From Dipteris shenzhenensis (taxonomy: Eukaryota > Polypodiophyta > Polypodiopsida > Gleicheniales): a stretch of DNA of 64,000 bases. Position 1 is the stretch's first letter. Every line of letters begins with the position of its first letter. The notes under the pieces are model-generated. The model did no database searches. It worked only from the letters and a program-made list of their open reading frames with translations, and was not told where the DNA came from. A program made the position numbers and the translations under genes. Below are positions 22,990 to 33,964 of this stretch, one piece after another. The stretch lies in the NCBI GenBank assembly GCA_047967505.1, contig CM106539.1. One strand, given 5' to 3'.

Positions 22990-23230
22990 TGTAACAAAAT
23001 AGGTAGTTTAGTGGCTTTTTAATTGGCTTTGTAGTTAGTACTTTGTACTTTAGGTTGCTAGGAAGATGCCACATGGTAGTTTTGGGGAATTATCCCACAT
23101 GCACAGTTGTAGAACATCCTGCCCTCATTTCTATAAAAGGTCTGTCTGTCCCACATGCACTCATCCTCTGATTCATTGTACTTCCATTCATTGAATGAAA
23201 CTAGATTGTAGAGCAGAGCTAATTGCTACC
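22990..23230 (+). repeat. 3' LTR of element C, truncated
   Basis: It begins TGTAACAAAATAGG after a purine tract gggtgggaagga. Similarity with the 5' LTR ends abruptly after gctaattgct, about half way. The following sequence belongs to another repeat. Confidence 0.75.
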
Positions 23231-24094
23231 AGTAGCAGAAGCCGTAAGAGGAGGGGTGTCCTTGGCACCTCTTGGAGGATCACAATTTCCTTTGGAGTCC
23301 TCACATTCTTCTTCTTAGTTTTGTATGATATGCTTCTGATCTAGTAGGGTGATCAAGAAAGCAAGATTGCAAGGTGGGGGAGAGAAGCTGGACGAGCAGT
23401 GATCTAGGGGGTGGGAAATTGATGGGCAACTTGAGAGGAGGTGGCAACGGAGGGAGGGAGCCAGCTCTACCAATTGATGTGCCACCAGTAGGATAAGCCG
23501 TAAGAGTAGGGGGGTCCTTGGCACCTCTTGGAGGATCACAATTCCCTTTGGAGTCGTCACATTCTTCTTCTTAGTTTGGTATCATATGATTCTGATCTAG
23601 TACAGCAATGGACTCGGTAGCTCGCTGGTCTCTACCCAATTGTCTACAGTGCGCCCTTCTTCTAGCATTCTTCGCAGCAGTTCGACTCTTTTATTCCCTT
23701 CCACACTAATGCAAACCGCACTTGTGTGAGCCATATCTTGGATTTGGGCCTAGGAGGGAGCTTGGAAGCAGAAACTTAAGGGCTACTCCTAAGGGTTGGG
23801 CTGGTCTCTCCTCCCTTTAGCTTGGAGGAGGGCAGCAAGAAAAAGGTTGGGATTTATACCCTAGAGGTTGGTGCTCTGAGTTCTCTCCTACTTGTGGTAG
23901 GGAAATTGGAGAAGTTGGGGGCACGATTGGCTAGATGACCCATCTTCCTAATTGTAGGCACTACCCGAGTAATTTGGAAATCTCCACCCATTGGCGAAAA
24001 CACTCATAGTTAATATCTTCAGCAACACCTTCTTAGGAACGGACTTTGGGTCCTCCACAATTAAAGTGTATCTGTGGTACCCCTTCTTAGTGAG
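23231..24094. other. Repeat debris between elements C and D, with a 120-bp direct repeat
   Basis: The block from accagtag..aagccgtaagag through tggcacctcttggaggatcac to ttctgatctagta occurs at about 23230-23345 and again at 23483-23603. No coding region is recognised in this stretch. Confidence 0.6.
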
Positions 24095-24725
24095 CTAACC
24101 GTACAAGCTGTGTGCACTCTCCGTACAGTCTGTGTACACCCTACGTCCAGCCTCAGTACTATCTACGTACATTGACCGTACAAGCCGTGTGGCAGTCCGT
24201 ACTGCTTGTGTACCCTATCAGCTAGACTCCACAAGCTGCTCACACCTCATATGGATGGCAAATCCCAGCTGAAGCTGCTCCTAGTCTTGGAAAACACCTG
24301 CAACCTCAACTCCATCCCATGGCCACCATCCTGTGAGAAAATTCCTCACGTCTCTTCATCCCACCATTGATTCGCCGTAAGTCCATCCCCATTAGCCTCC
24401 TGGCTTGTCCATTTGACATAAGGCCAATGCATTTGGAAAGTGCCACATGGCACCTAGCTTTCCATTTGTCCCCAAGCCCCTAGGGCCTTTTTTGGACCAA
24501 ACCAATGAATTTGCCCCATGCCCCCTCTAGTGGGGCATTTTAAGGGCCTAACCAATGACCTACTTGGGTTCTAAGGGTACTTTGCCCCCTCTTGGTCCTA
24601 AACCCCAAATTCACCCTAAGGCATCAATCCCTAGGGGAAATACTCATATCCCATGGCCCTACCCACTTGCTTTTCCAGGGTCTTGCTCACATGCAAGTTC
24701 AAAAACTCACGCCCTCGTGACACAC
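24095..24725 (+). repeat. Left LTR-like block of element D
   Basis: It shares long blocks with 29447-30085: atggcaaatcccagctgaag, ggaccaaaccaatgaatttg, cttttccagggtcttgc. It is also inverted-repeated at 24776-25432. Confidence 0.75.
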
Positions 24726-24775
24726 CCGTCTCTTGAAACATGGCAAGCGACCTCGATTGCATCTAGATGTTACAA

Positions 24776-25432
24776 GGTGTCATGAGGGCGTGATTTCTAG
24801 CGCATGCATGTTGGCCTGCATGTGGGCAGGACCCTCGTAAAATGAGGAGCGTGGTCAAGGGTTGCTTGATGTGCCAGAACCTTTAGAAATTGTGCCTTGG
24901 GGGTGATTTTTGTGGTTTAGACCAGGAAGGGGGCAAAATACCCTTAGTTTTGAAGTTGGTCATTGGTGGGGTTTTGAAAAAGGCCCCCTCTAGGCCTAGG
25001 GGTAAATGAAAGCCCTTGGGCAACCTAAGGCCTGGGCTGCCACGTGGCATGCCCTTTTGGAAAGGAAGGCCTTGGGCAAGAAATGGCGCAGGAAAAGGAT
25101 CACGGAGGGTGCCACGGGAGACGGGGTTCGCAAACCGGAGGTTACCCGTGACAGTACGACAGTACGGAAGGCTATTCATGAAGGCGTGTTGGTACGGAGC
25201 AGTAATGGCTGGTCATCGTTGGTACGAAGCATTAATGGCTACTGAAGACATGTAGTCTCGCACGGACGGTGGCACAATGACCGATGCTGATGCATACGGC
25301 TGTTGAGGGTGCTGTCGGTTGTGGTAATCCATGCTATCCTAGAGACTGTCGCACGGTACTGTACGGAATAGTCTGCACAGTCCGTGCGTGATTGTACGGA
25401 ACACTCCATATAGGTTGTACGGACTGTCAAAA
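24776..25432 (-). repeat. Inverted copy of the element D LTR-like block
   Basis: Read on the minus strand it follows the 24095-24725 sequence: tcacgccctcatgacacc, then gccacgtgg, aggggg.aaa.taccctta and gtccgtac blocks. It is more diverged than the 29447 copy. With 24095-24725 it forms a palindrome with arms of about 630-655 bases around a 50-base centre. Confidence 0.7.
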
Positions 25433-26279
25433 CTGTGTGCTACTTGTTGTTCGGGGAGTATGGGTTGCTCGATGGGCATAGCACGGGCTATAAGGTGCTG
25501 GCTTTGAGTTAATATGGGTTGTACGATCATCACCCATTTGCCTTTGAATATGGGATGCTGCCTAAGTAGCTGAAAGAAGCTACTTTTAAGTTTGACAGGG
25601 CATGCTATGAGTCCATGAGGGTACTCATGAATGAGCTTGGTTGAGCTCTTGGTTGGTGGAAGAGTGCACTCATTCCTTCTAGTGATTGCCCGTGAGCATT
25701 GGGCTGGTTTTTGAAGAGGCTTGCTTGGCAAGATGATCACAATGAATGATTGCAGGGGTTGTTTGTGCTTCTGAGCACCGGGGGCGGTTTAGTTATGCTT
25801 TCACCCATTGTTTGGGTATTCCAGTGAGTCATTGGACACTAATGATTGTTCGGGGAGCGGGTTACCTTGTTTGGGCTGCTAGTAACCACTCCCAGGTTAA
25901 ATGCAGGTGTTTGCACTGTGAATGGATGCCTATGGTCACATGGGTGTGAGAGTAGAGCCCTGCAGGGCTAATGCTTGGAATTATGATGCCTACCTTGAAT
26001 GCAAGTGGGGTCGATTTCATCGTGTAGCCTATTTGTTGGCTTTGGCAAGTAACATGTTCGGTGGGGGAATATGCTTTGGTTTCTCTAGGAGATGGGTCAC
26101 TTGCAGGCAGTGGTCCTGCTCTGAGATACTGGGAGGGTCAATGTGCCACTCCTTCCCCAAACGTCCCATGAAGCATCATTTTTCTGCACTAACAGAATTG
26201 GTGAACAGTAAGGGGATGAATTGGGCTGAATCAGCTCGTTCTCTAGAAGATCCCTTACCTGACTTGAACTGCACTCACC
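25433..26279. other. Unassigned sequence inside element D
   Basis: No RT or integrase similarity was found where it would be expected. Short blocks resemble 30180-30360 (ttatgctttca, cccgtgagcatt, gctagtaac, aaatgcaggtg/aaatgcaagtg), so it is probably another repeat family. Confidence 0.4.
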
Positions 26280-26825
26280 CTATAAGGTGGCCTGGTGGAA
26301 GTTCCTTTGGCAATGCATTAGAAAACACTCTCCAAACTGATTAAGAAAATATGTCTGCTTTGTATCCAGCTTAGAGATTACAAATTGTGGATCGTTAGAC
26401 TTAGTATCCTTTGCTAAAACTAAATACGCAGAAATATGATGTGAGAATATAGCTGAAGCAGAGACAACAGGGACTGACTCTCCCTTAAGTTTGTCATCCA
26501 ATACATGTTTCTTCCCTGTATGCTCTAGAGAGATCTTCCAATTATATGTTTCCACCAAAGCATGAACTTTGTGACACCAAGGCATACCCAACAAAACATC
26601 ACAGCCCTCAAGAGACATTATATAAAATTCCTCGCTGTCCACAAAGCTCTGAGTGTGCAAGTGGAGATTTTCAATGATAGGGGTGACCAGAGTGCTAAAT
26701 CTAGGACAAGCGAAGCCTTCCTCGCTCATAGGCCCCATCTCCTCGGCACGGATTCCAAATTTGCTTGCCAACTCTAGAGAGTTAAAGTTTTCTCGAGCCC
26801 CTGGGTCAAAGAAGATCAATGACAT
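26280..26825 (-). pseudogene. Retropepsin-like protease region of element D
   Basis: This 181-codon frame starts near SLIFFDPGARENF, matching the gypsy protease active-site block with DSGA altered to DPGA. It continues with LEGCDVLLGMPW, the second conserved protease block (D.ILGM.W). The change of the residue after the catalytic aspartate suggests loss of activity. It ends at a stop with no RT downstream. Confidence 0.78.
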
Positions 26826-26999
26826 CTAATCTCTTACTTTGCTTCATGCCCTGCAAATCTTCGTAGCATCCCTATTGGGTTGCTCACTCACTCATAACAT
26901 CAGGCGTTAATCTTGTAGAAGGCTTAGGCTTCTTTGCCTTTCTACTCATCCCTATCATCCATTTTCCCTTTAAGCTTGCATTTTGGGCATTCACGTGCT

Positions 27000-28241
27000 A
27001 CATGCCCCTCTTGTAGTGAAAGCATTTATTGGCCTCCATCAAAGCTTCTCTCTCCTCACGTGACAGCCAATTAGAGCCTGGCCTATCATGCTTCTTTCCT
27101 TTGTTGAATGGAGCCTTGGAAGCATTCCCTAGATTCCCTGCTTTCTTAAAGCTATCAAACTTACTGCTCTTATATCCGCTGGTCTTTCCAAGCAACAATG
27201 CATCAGCTGTGGTGGCATTTTCATTAGCTGAGACATGTTGGTTACCCTTGTCTTTGTGCAGTAGTCTCTGATTTCCTTGGGCAGGCCACAACAATATTTT
27301 TCAATTTGCTCAGACAAAGGCACATGCCGATAAGAGCTAACCGGTAATTGGGCTTCCCAAAACTTTTTATTGTACTCTTCCAAGTTATGACAGTTGGCTG
27401 CATCCAACTTGTGCCATGCTGTCATAACATCCACCTTACACGTAGTGGTTAGCCAAGTAGCTGAAAACAACTATTTAAATTGAACCGAGCTGGTCGGTGC
27501 TCGATTGTGGAGCAATAAATTGGTCCACCACTGTTAAGCATTTCCCTTCAGAAAGGTGGCTGCTTTGGATTTTTGAGGAGCAAGAGTACATAATCCGGTA
27601 CTTGAAGGCAAGGTGACTACAAGTACATATATGAATTATGTTTTGAAATTGTTGGCTTTATTATGACTAGGCCAGTACAATAACAATAATTATCTATGAA
27701 AATGTTCTCTCTATACGAACATTGAAATTTAAACGAAGTACTCAGTGAAGCTTCCTCTTGAGAAGGCTGCATCAAACTGTTGCACAAAAGTTAGAGCCTT
27801 CAGCCTATCTCGACCCCCATTGAAGGTCTCAAACTTCATTGCTGCCTCACCTGCCTTGTAATCCTTTACCTTCCCTTTGGGTGTCAAATTGTCATAAACG
27901 TGTGGCTGCAAAAATGGAGAATGCATAACATTCCCTCCAACCTGTCCTACACTGCCACTACTCATTAGAGGGTTTGCCAAACCAGCCTCATGCATACCAA
28001 ACATACCCATGGGAGCTTCAAAATTCCATGACATTCCACCTTGCATTCCTAGCTGCGTGCCAAGATTGCCATACATTCTGTTAGGCATTCCGGGCTGCAT
28101 ACCCCCAGACACATTCCCTTGCATTCCTTGCATACCAGGATGAGATCCCATTGGGTAGTTTCCAAACATTCCAGGAAAGTCTACAGCTTGGCCAGCCATA
28201 GCGTGGAACATCAAAGTACGACCAAAATACCCTAGATACAA
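27000..28241 (-). pseudogene. Gypsy gag remnant of element D
   Basis: From 28241 the minus strand encodes a Gly/Met/Pro-rich region with repeated GMQG and GMQ units. It reaches MKFETFNGGRDRLKALTFVQ, a typical start of the gypsy gag core. The core resumes in another frame at 27470 (VDVMTAWHKLDA, EYNKKFWEAQLPV) and ends near a broken zinc knuckle (CFHYKRG, about 27000). At least one stop and one frame change separate the pieces. Confidence 0.75.
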
Positions 28242-28829
28242 AGAGGGTTGAGGAAAAGCTTGCTGCCCTGATTAGCATTCTGAAAATTATTCCCTTGGCC
28301 ATGCATATCCATACCAGGAACATGAAAAGATTACTGCAATGAAGCACCTTGTGCATTTGGCATTACTGAATGGCATCATGCCAAGTGAACCTCACTGGGC
28401 TCTCCTACATGAGAATGCCTCTTTCTCACCTCAGACCTCAAAGGAGCCTGAATAAACTCAAAGAGCAGTGGGCCCTACGTGAGCTGCGTGAGTGTTCCCA
28501 CAGCACTCATCAACTGTGCCTTAAACATAGCATCAACATCCTCAGCCTCTTTTGACCCTTTTGACTTAGAGGCACTCACACCAAAAGGATTTACAGCTTG
28601 ATGTGCCTCAACATTTTTGTGATCCTGGGAGGCTCTCTCATGCATAAATTACTCTTCTTGCTCATCCTGGGAGCAATCATCAGTAAGAGATATAGTTGCT
28701 GAATTTCTGGTTGCTGTAATCTAATTACAGTAGGAAATACTTCACCAGAGACAATCACAGGCTCTCCTCCTTAAGAAAGATGGTGATGTCCCGACAATAG
28801 AACCAGAAACTGGCCTCAAGGCCAACAAG

Positions 28830-29000
28830 AGGGCGGTATAGACAACTAACCAGCCAAAACTTTCACATTAACAATACTCAGCAAATATCTCAAAAACCCA
28901 ATTGGGAGATAGAGTGCTCCTGCTCAAGAACAAGGACACAGATTGGGCCCAAACCTTGGCACCCCTTTCAGTATTTCTTTATTAATTGGAGAAACCAGCA
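28830..29000 (-). repeat. Interspersed repeat X, copy 2 (inverted)
   Basis: On the minus strand it reads aataaagaaatactgaaag, ggtttgggcccaatctgtgt, gagcaggagcactctatctc and ccgccctcttgttggcct. This follows 37095-37260 closely. Confidence 0.72.
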
Positions 29001-29446
29001 AATAAGATACACACTGAATTCAATGTCACTTGCATTCGATGCATTTCCCACTCTTAGTAGGCCTCAGTATCCGAAGCAATAACCTCGCTAGGCTTTGCTC
29101 TCACACCATTCATTCTAATAGGCATCCAAATCAGTTCGTCGTATTAGCATGAAGCCTGGAGCTATTACTAGCAATCCAAATAGGACACAACTCCCTTGCC
29201 AACCTCATGTGCCCACTGGACCATTGATGTGCCCAAAGGAATGAACGATAGCATTTAGAACCAGCCTGCAACCTCGAGGGCCTGCATCTCTCTCTTGATA
29301 GCAACAACCGTGCAACTCCCTACTTGCAATGAGTCTCCAAATAGCTCACAACCAAGAGCAATCTTAGGGCATTGGATTCAGACTTTCTAGCCAATCCCGG
29401 AGGCATTTAACTCAGCTCAAACTCGAGCTTATGCACACCAACACTC

Positions 29447-30085
29447 ACTGATCGTACAAGCTGCGTGCACTGTCTGTACAGCCTACGTTTAGCCTCCATA
29501 GTACCTACATATGCTGACCATACAATTTGCAAGGCAGTCGGTACTGCTTGTGTACCCCATTAGCTAGACTCGACAAGCTGTTTATACCTTGTACGGATGG
29601 CAAATCCCAGCTGAAGCTGCTCCTAGCCTTGGAAAACACCCGCGACCTCCAACTCCAGTCCGTGGACACTATCCTGTGCAAAAATTCGTCACTTCTCTCC
29701 ATCCCGTCGTCCATTCGTCTTACGTCCATCCTTGGAAGCCTCCTTGCTTCTCCAATACCATGCATGTAAGGCCCATGCATTTGGAAAGTGCCATGTGGCA
29801 CCTACCTTTCCATTTGCCCCCATGACCCCTCTATAGGGCCTTTTTGGGACCAAACCAATGAATTTGCCCCATGCCTCTTCTAGTGGGGCATTTTAAGTGC
29901 CTAATGAATGACCCAATTGGGTTCTAAGGGTACTTTGCACCCTCTTGGTCCCAAACCCCAAATCCACCCCCAAGGCACCAATCCCTAGGGGAAACTTTGC
30001 ACACCACAACCCATGGCCCTGCCCACTTGGTTTTCCAGGGTCTTGCCCACATGCAAGCTCAAAAACTCTCGCCCTCCTGACACAA
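29447..30085 (+). repeat. Right LTR-like block of element D
   Basis: It starts near ctgatcgtacaagctgcg and ends near cgccctcctgacac. On the minus strand it would be the 5' LTR for the gag at 28241-27129. Confidence 0.72.
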
Positions 30086-30359
30086 AACATCTGTAAATAT
30101 CATGGGATGCCTTAGTCTGCTCTCCAATTAGTATGCCATAGCTCTTCTATGGGCTTAGTTGGATGCTCCAAAGTTGTTGGATGGTCATTTATGCTTTCAT
30201 TTGTGACTTTAAGCACATGTCCCGTGAGCATTGTTGGCAGGCAGGGGAACTCTGTGATCCAGAGTGGATTGCTAGTAACAGTTTTGGTTTTTTTTAAATG
30301 CAAGTGCCTGGGACAGATTTGGATGCTTATTGTATGCTTCATGAACGCAGAGCCCAACA

Positions 30360-30790
30360 TGTCAAACACTTTTTTTCTAACTCCAAGTAGATCACGGGAT
30401 CTTGCTGAAGCGTGAGAGTTGACGGAGAAAATCAGATCAGAAACATACGTGAACAATCCATTCTCCATCTCTCACTAACTCCAACAAGCCCCATCTCCCT
30501 AGATGGATCTAGATGCCACATGTCATCATCATAGGGCCTTCCTAATGCAACATTTCACCCCTCACTTGGGAAGCTTTAATTTCCTTTGCCCCTAGGCACA
30601 TTTCTTGCATTAGGCCCTTAGCCTTAGATCCACCTAGTCTGGTGCTATCAACCCTCACCTAGGACCTTGACATTAATTCTCTCCCGATCATTTACATGAA
30701 GTGCAAACAAATATATTACAAACATAGATCCTTTAAGGGAAATGTCGACTGATTCTTCTGAGGTCATGCTACCTCGGCTAGAGCGTAACA
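30360..30790 (-). repeat. 3' LTR of element A (431 bp)
   Basis: It begins TGTCAAACAC and ends GAGCGTAACA. It lacks 29 bases (gtagcaccaaa...gccaa) that the other LTR has at about 36571-36600. Confidence 0.92.
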
Positions 30791-30802
30791 TTCCTTTCCT
30801 CT

Positions 30803-31086
30803 TCAGACATCAGCGTCCTCGATGATAAAGTCTGGGAACACTTGCCGCAACTGGTATACAGATTCCAAGTTAGCTTCTGATAGAGGCTGACCATGGCATG
30901 CAACCAACACCGTGGGTATCTTCCGATTTCGTATTTGCATTGTTCCTCGGTCCAGGATTCTTGTTGGTTTGCGCCTTGCATTATCCTCTTTCTCCTGAAA
31001 CAAAACCACACCTTCGATTTGTGAGTCACCTGCATGTAAAAATTTCTTTAAGCACGAAACATGAAAAACCGGGTGCACTTTACACC
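30803..31086 (-). pseudogene. Carboxy-terminal end of the element A polyprotein
   Basis: The minus strand has VHPVFHVSCLKKF, then RKPTRILDRGTMQIRNR and a closing ...LRQVFPDF. This is the usual tail of many plant gypsy polyproteins after integrase. It ends next to the purine tract of the 3' LTR. Confidence 0.85.
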
Positions 31087-31631
31087 CCTGGACAGCGGTA
31101 TTTGAGACACTAAGGACTGAGTTGGGAATGAGTAGTGGGGATCATCTTGAAACGGATGGTCAGACGGAGAGAGTCAACCAGACTTTAGAGGATATGCTGA
31201 GGGCATATGTGTCATGGAGGCAACATACATGGGACAAGTGGTTGCCATTGTTAGAGTTTGCCTACAATGATAGAAAACATTCCTCTACAGGGTTCAGTCC
31301 GTTTGAGCTGAATTATGGTTATAGACCAGCAAATCCAACTATAGTTGGAATACCTCAGAAAGTGCCTAGTGCCGTGAACTTTGTGGTTCAGATGCGGGAG
31401 ATGCTAGCACTTGCGAGAGCCAATATCCGCCAGGCTATGGATAGAGCTAAGGTGTATGCGGATGAAAACCGGTCTATAAGAGTATTTAAGGAAGGAGAAA
31501 AAGTTTTTCTCAAAGCTCCTTCGCACTCGAAGTCGTTAACTTCAGGAGAGTGTGCTAAGTTATCACCTCGATACTGTGGGCCGTGGTTAATTCTAAAGAG
31601 AATAGGCAAGGTAGCCTATAAATTAGAATGA
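31087..31631 (+). pseudogene. Inverted integrase core of gypsy element A
   Basis: On the + strand, opposite to the rest of the element, it encodes WTAVFETLRTELGMSSG, then ETDGQTERVNQTLED (the catalytic glutamate), WLPLLEFAYNDRKHSSTG and a carboxy-terminal stretch up to GKVAYKLE. Flipped, it would fill exactly the gap between VSDRDVTFTG (minus, ending 31632) and VHPVFHVSCLKKF (minus, starting about 31083). The simplest account is an inversion inside the inserted element. The frame is intact across the segment. Confidence 0.9.
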
Positions 31632-31659
31632 CCGGTAAATGTGACATCTCTGTCTGACA

Positions 31660-33027
31660 CTATGGATCTAGGCCTTCCATGCAGACGAAATATATGTCTA
31701 ATAAATAAATCCGCCACTTGCGGGGCACTAACAGACTCTCTCTAGTCGGAATGAAGTGAGCCATCTTGGTTAGATGATGAACCACCACAAGAATAGAATC
31801 ATACCTTCCTTGTGTTGTAGGCAACCCTACAATAAAGTCCATGGAAATGGTCTCCCACTTACTTAGTGGTATTTCCAAGGGTTGTAAAAGTCCGGATGGC
31901 TTCACCCGCTCGGCCTTGCTTACCTGACATGAAAAACACCGTGTCACATATTCATGAATATGCTTTTTCATCTTTGGCCAAAAGAAATCTCGCTTCACGA
32001 GATCATATGTCTTCTCGACTCCTGGATGTCCCGCACATGGGTTATCATGGCACTGTCGAATGACTCTCTGCCTGAGATCATTCTGACTAGGTACTATAAC
32101 CTTACCATTTCTTTTCAGCATACCATCCCTTATGGTATATCTTGCATATGTTTGGCCTTTTCTGGATGCCAGGTCATCCTTTTCGTTTTCCCCGGGTTTT
32201 AACATATGAGCTTTAGGCCATAAGCTCTGGACAAACTCGTCCACCTTTTGAGTTTCTCTGATCTCGGTCATTAGAGCACTCTCTAATACCGTGAAACTCA
32301 TATTGTGCATAATGCGAGACAATGCATCAGCAATCTTATTATCCTTCCCTCTTCGGTACCGAATCGTCAAATTAAACTCCTGCATGAGCTCTGCCCACCT
32401 AGCTTGGTGGCTCCTCAAGTCAAGCTGTTTACAAAAATGTTTCAGAGTATCATGATCCACATCCACATAAAACTCTGAACCATACAAATAATGTCTCCAT
32501 GTTTTCAAAGCATGGATAACAGCATACAACTCCAATTCATGAGTTGGCCAATTCCTCTGAGAGGGAGAAAGCTTCTTGCTTTCAAAGGCTACTGGCCTTC
32601 CCTCTTGAAGGAGAACTGCTCCTACTGCAATGCCGCTTGCATCGGTTTCGAGGAACAACGGTTTCTGGGGATCAACTATTTTTAACACCGGTCCTGTGAC
32701 CACAGCTTGTTTTATGGTGTTAAAACTTTCTTGTTGATTCTGTCCCCATATAAAAGGTACTTTATCTGAGGTCAGATCAGTCAATGGCGATATTATTTCG
32801 GAATATCCTTTGATATGCCTTCTATAAAATTGGACAAACCCCAAGAATGATCGCAACGCGATCAGACTTTGAGGGATTGGCCAAGTTAGTATCGCAGCCA
32901 CTAACTTCGGATCCATTTCTACCCCCTCTGGAGTAAATATGAATCCTAAATATTCAAGCCTAACCATACACAGTATAGTTTTCTTTTTATTTACATAAAG
33001 ACTGGCTTTCCTTAAAGTACTGAACAC
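31660..33027 (-). pseudogene. RT thumb, RNase H and integrase start of gypsy element A
   Basis: A 455-codon frame has the RT connection (CMVRLEYLGFIFTPEGV, LRSFLGFVQFYRRHI). RNase H follows with LETDASGIAVGAVLLQ, HELELYAVIHAL and DNKIADALSR. The integrase zinc finger has H-H-C-C spacing (HDNPCAGHPGVEK, CFSCQ). The first catalytic aspartate is in ISMDFIVGLP. The frame ends just before the second aspartate. That aspartate is found in another frame as SIVSDRDVTFTG, immediately before the inversion boundary at about 31632. Confidence 0.92.
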
Positions 33028-33032
33028 TATTC

Positions 33033-33734
33033 TTAAGTGTTCCGATGCTCAGTAATACTTTTACAGAATATCAGAATATCGTCAATAAAAGGTACTATAA
33101 ACTTTCCGATATACGGACGTAGTAAATCGTTCATAAGCATGACGAATGTAGCAGGAGCATTGGTAAGTCCAAAGGGCATCACCAAAAACTCATAATGACC
33201 AAACCTGCTTCTGAAAGCGGTTTTATGCACATCCTCGGCTCTAATCCGGATCTGATGGTAGCCACACTTAAGATCTATCTTACTGAAAATTATGGCTCCA
33301 TGTAATGCATTTAGCAAATCATCAATCCAAGCCATCGGATACATGTGCTTAACAGTGATATTATTCAATGCTCTGTAATCTATACAGAGGCGAAACGTAT
33401 CATCCTTTTTCTTCTTTAATATCACTGGCGAAGCAAAAGGTGAGAAACTTGGTTGAATCTACCCCAACTTGAGGTATTCTTCCAGTTGTCTATGCACCTC
33501 CGCCTCTTCAGTAAAACTCATTTTATAGGGAGGTCTATTTACAGGTTCTGCCCCCGGGATCAGTTCAATCTTACGCTGAACATTCTGCTCTGGAGGTAAC
33601 CCATAAGGTAGTTCATCCCTAAAACATTCAGAGAACTCCTCTGTTATAAGATTAGCCAGCTTGGCCATCTCACCACTTTGCGTACCATCAGTGCTAGCCG
33701 ACGAATCATCAACCGGCTCTACCGATGCATACAA
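33033..33734 (-). pseudogene. Reverse transcriptase region of gypsy element A
   Basis: The frame from 33734 has FRDELPYGLPPEQNV and the RT entry block up to a stop at 33456. The next frame carries the RT fingers and palm: [41 protein letters not shown] and the catalytic FIDDIL box, with both aspartates kept. A stop after TEHRNT and a frame change separate it from the RNase H part at 33027. Confidence 0.92.
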
Positions 33735-33964
33735 AGGAATAAAAACTCTTCTTGAGCTTTTCGGATTTCCATCACGGAAACCAACGGTCCCTGAGGTACA
33801 TCTTTTTCACCTCGCAAGACATAAAGAACATCATTCATCTTGAATTGATATACGTGCTTTTTTCAATCAATGACTGGATTCTTCCTAGAATGCCACGCCA
33901 TACCCAGGGCTATATCTGCATGAGCAAGCTTAGTCATTTCAAAATCAAGCTTCTCAGCATAGTT

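Larger units (their letters stand above)
17354..23230 (+). mobile_element. Decayed Ty3/gypsy element C
   Basis: The 5' LTR is at 17354-17849 (TGTAAAAG...TTTCA) and the primer site tggtatcaaagc at 17851-17862. Protease with LVDTGSIHNFIN lies near 19150. An RT start (FADLPRHLLPKRDVDHTIDL) lies at about 19664. RNase H ([15 protein letters not shown] to NIEADASGRGIGAVL) runs from about 19890 to 20100. Integrase pieces run from about 21780 to 22770. A truncated 3' LTR starts at 22990. The catalytic part of RT is deleted and many stops are present. A LINE fragment and a tandem 149-bp duplication interrupt it. Confidence 0.82.
24095..30085 (-). mobile_element. Truncated Ty3/gypsy-like element D
   Basis: Two direct LTR-like blocks (24095-24725 and 29447-30085, roughly 80% identical by eye) enclose a minus-strand gag (28241-27129) and a protease region (26825-26280). 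RT, RNase H and integrase are not found. The space where they should be (24780-26280) holds an inverted LTR-like copy and unrecognised sequence. Neither a target duplication nor a clear primer site could be fixed, because the LTR outer ends are eroded. Confidence 0.65.

Noticed and set aside
23570-23582. Primer-site-like ttggtatcatatg
   Set aside because: It is not next to an LTR end and only the first eight bases match the Met-tRNA complement.
24555-25255. Several 76-98 codon frames on both strands
   Set aside because: They fall in the LTR palindrome of element D and share no protein similarity.
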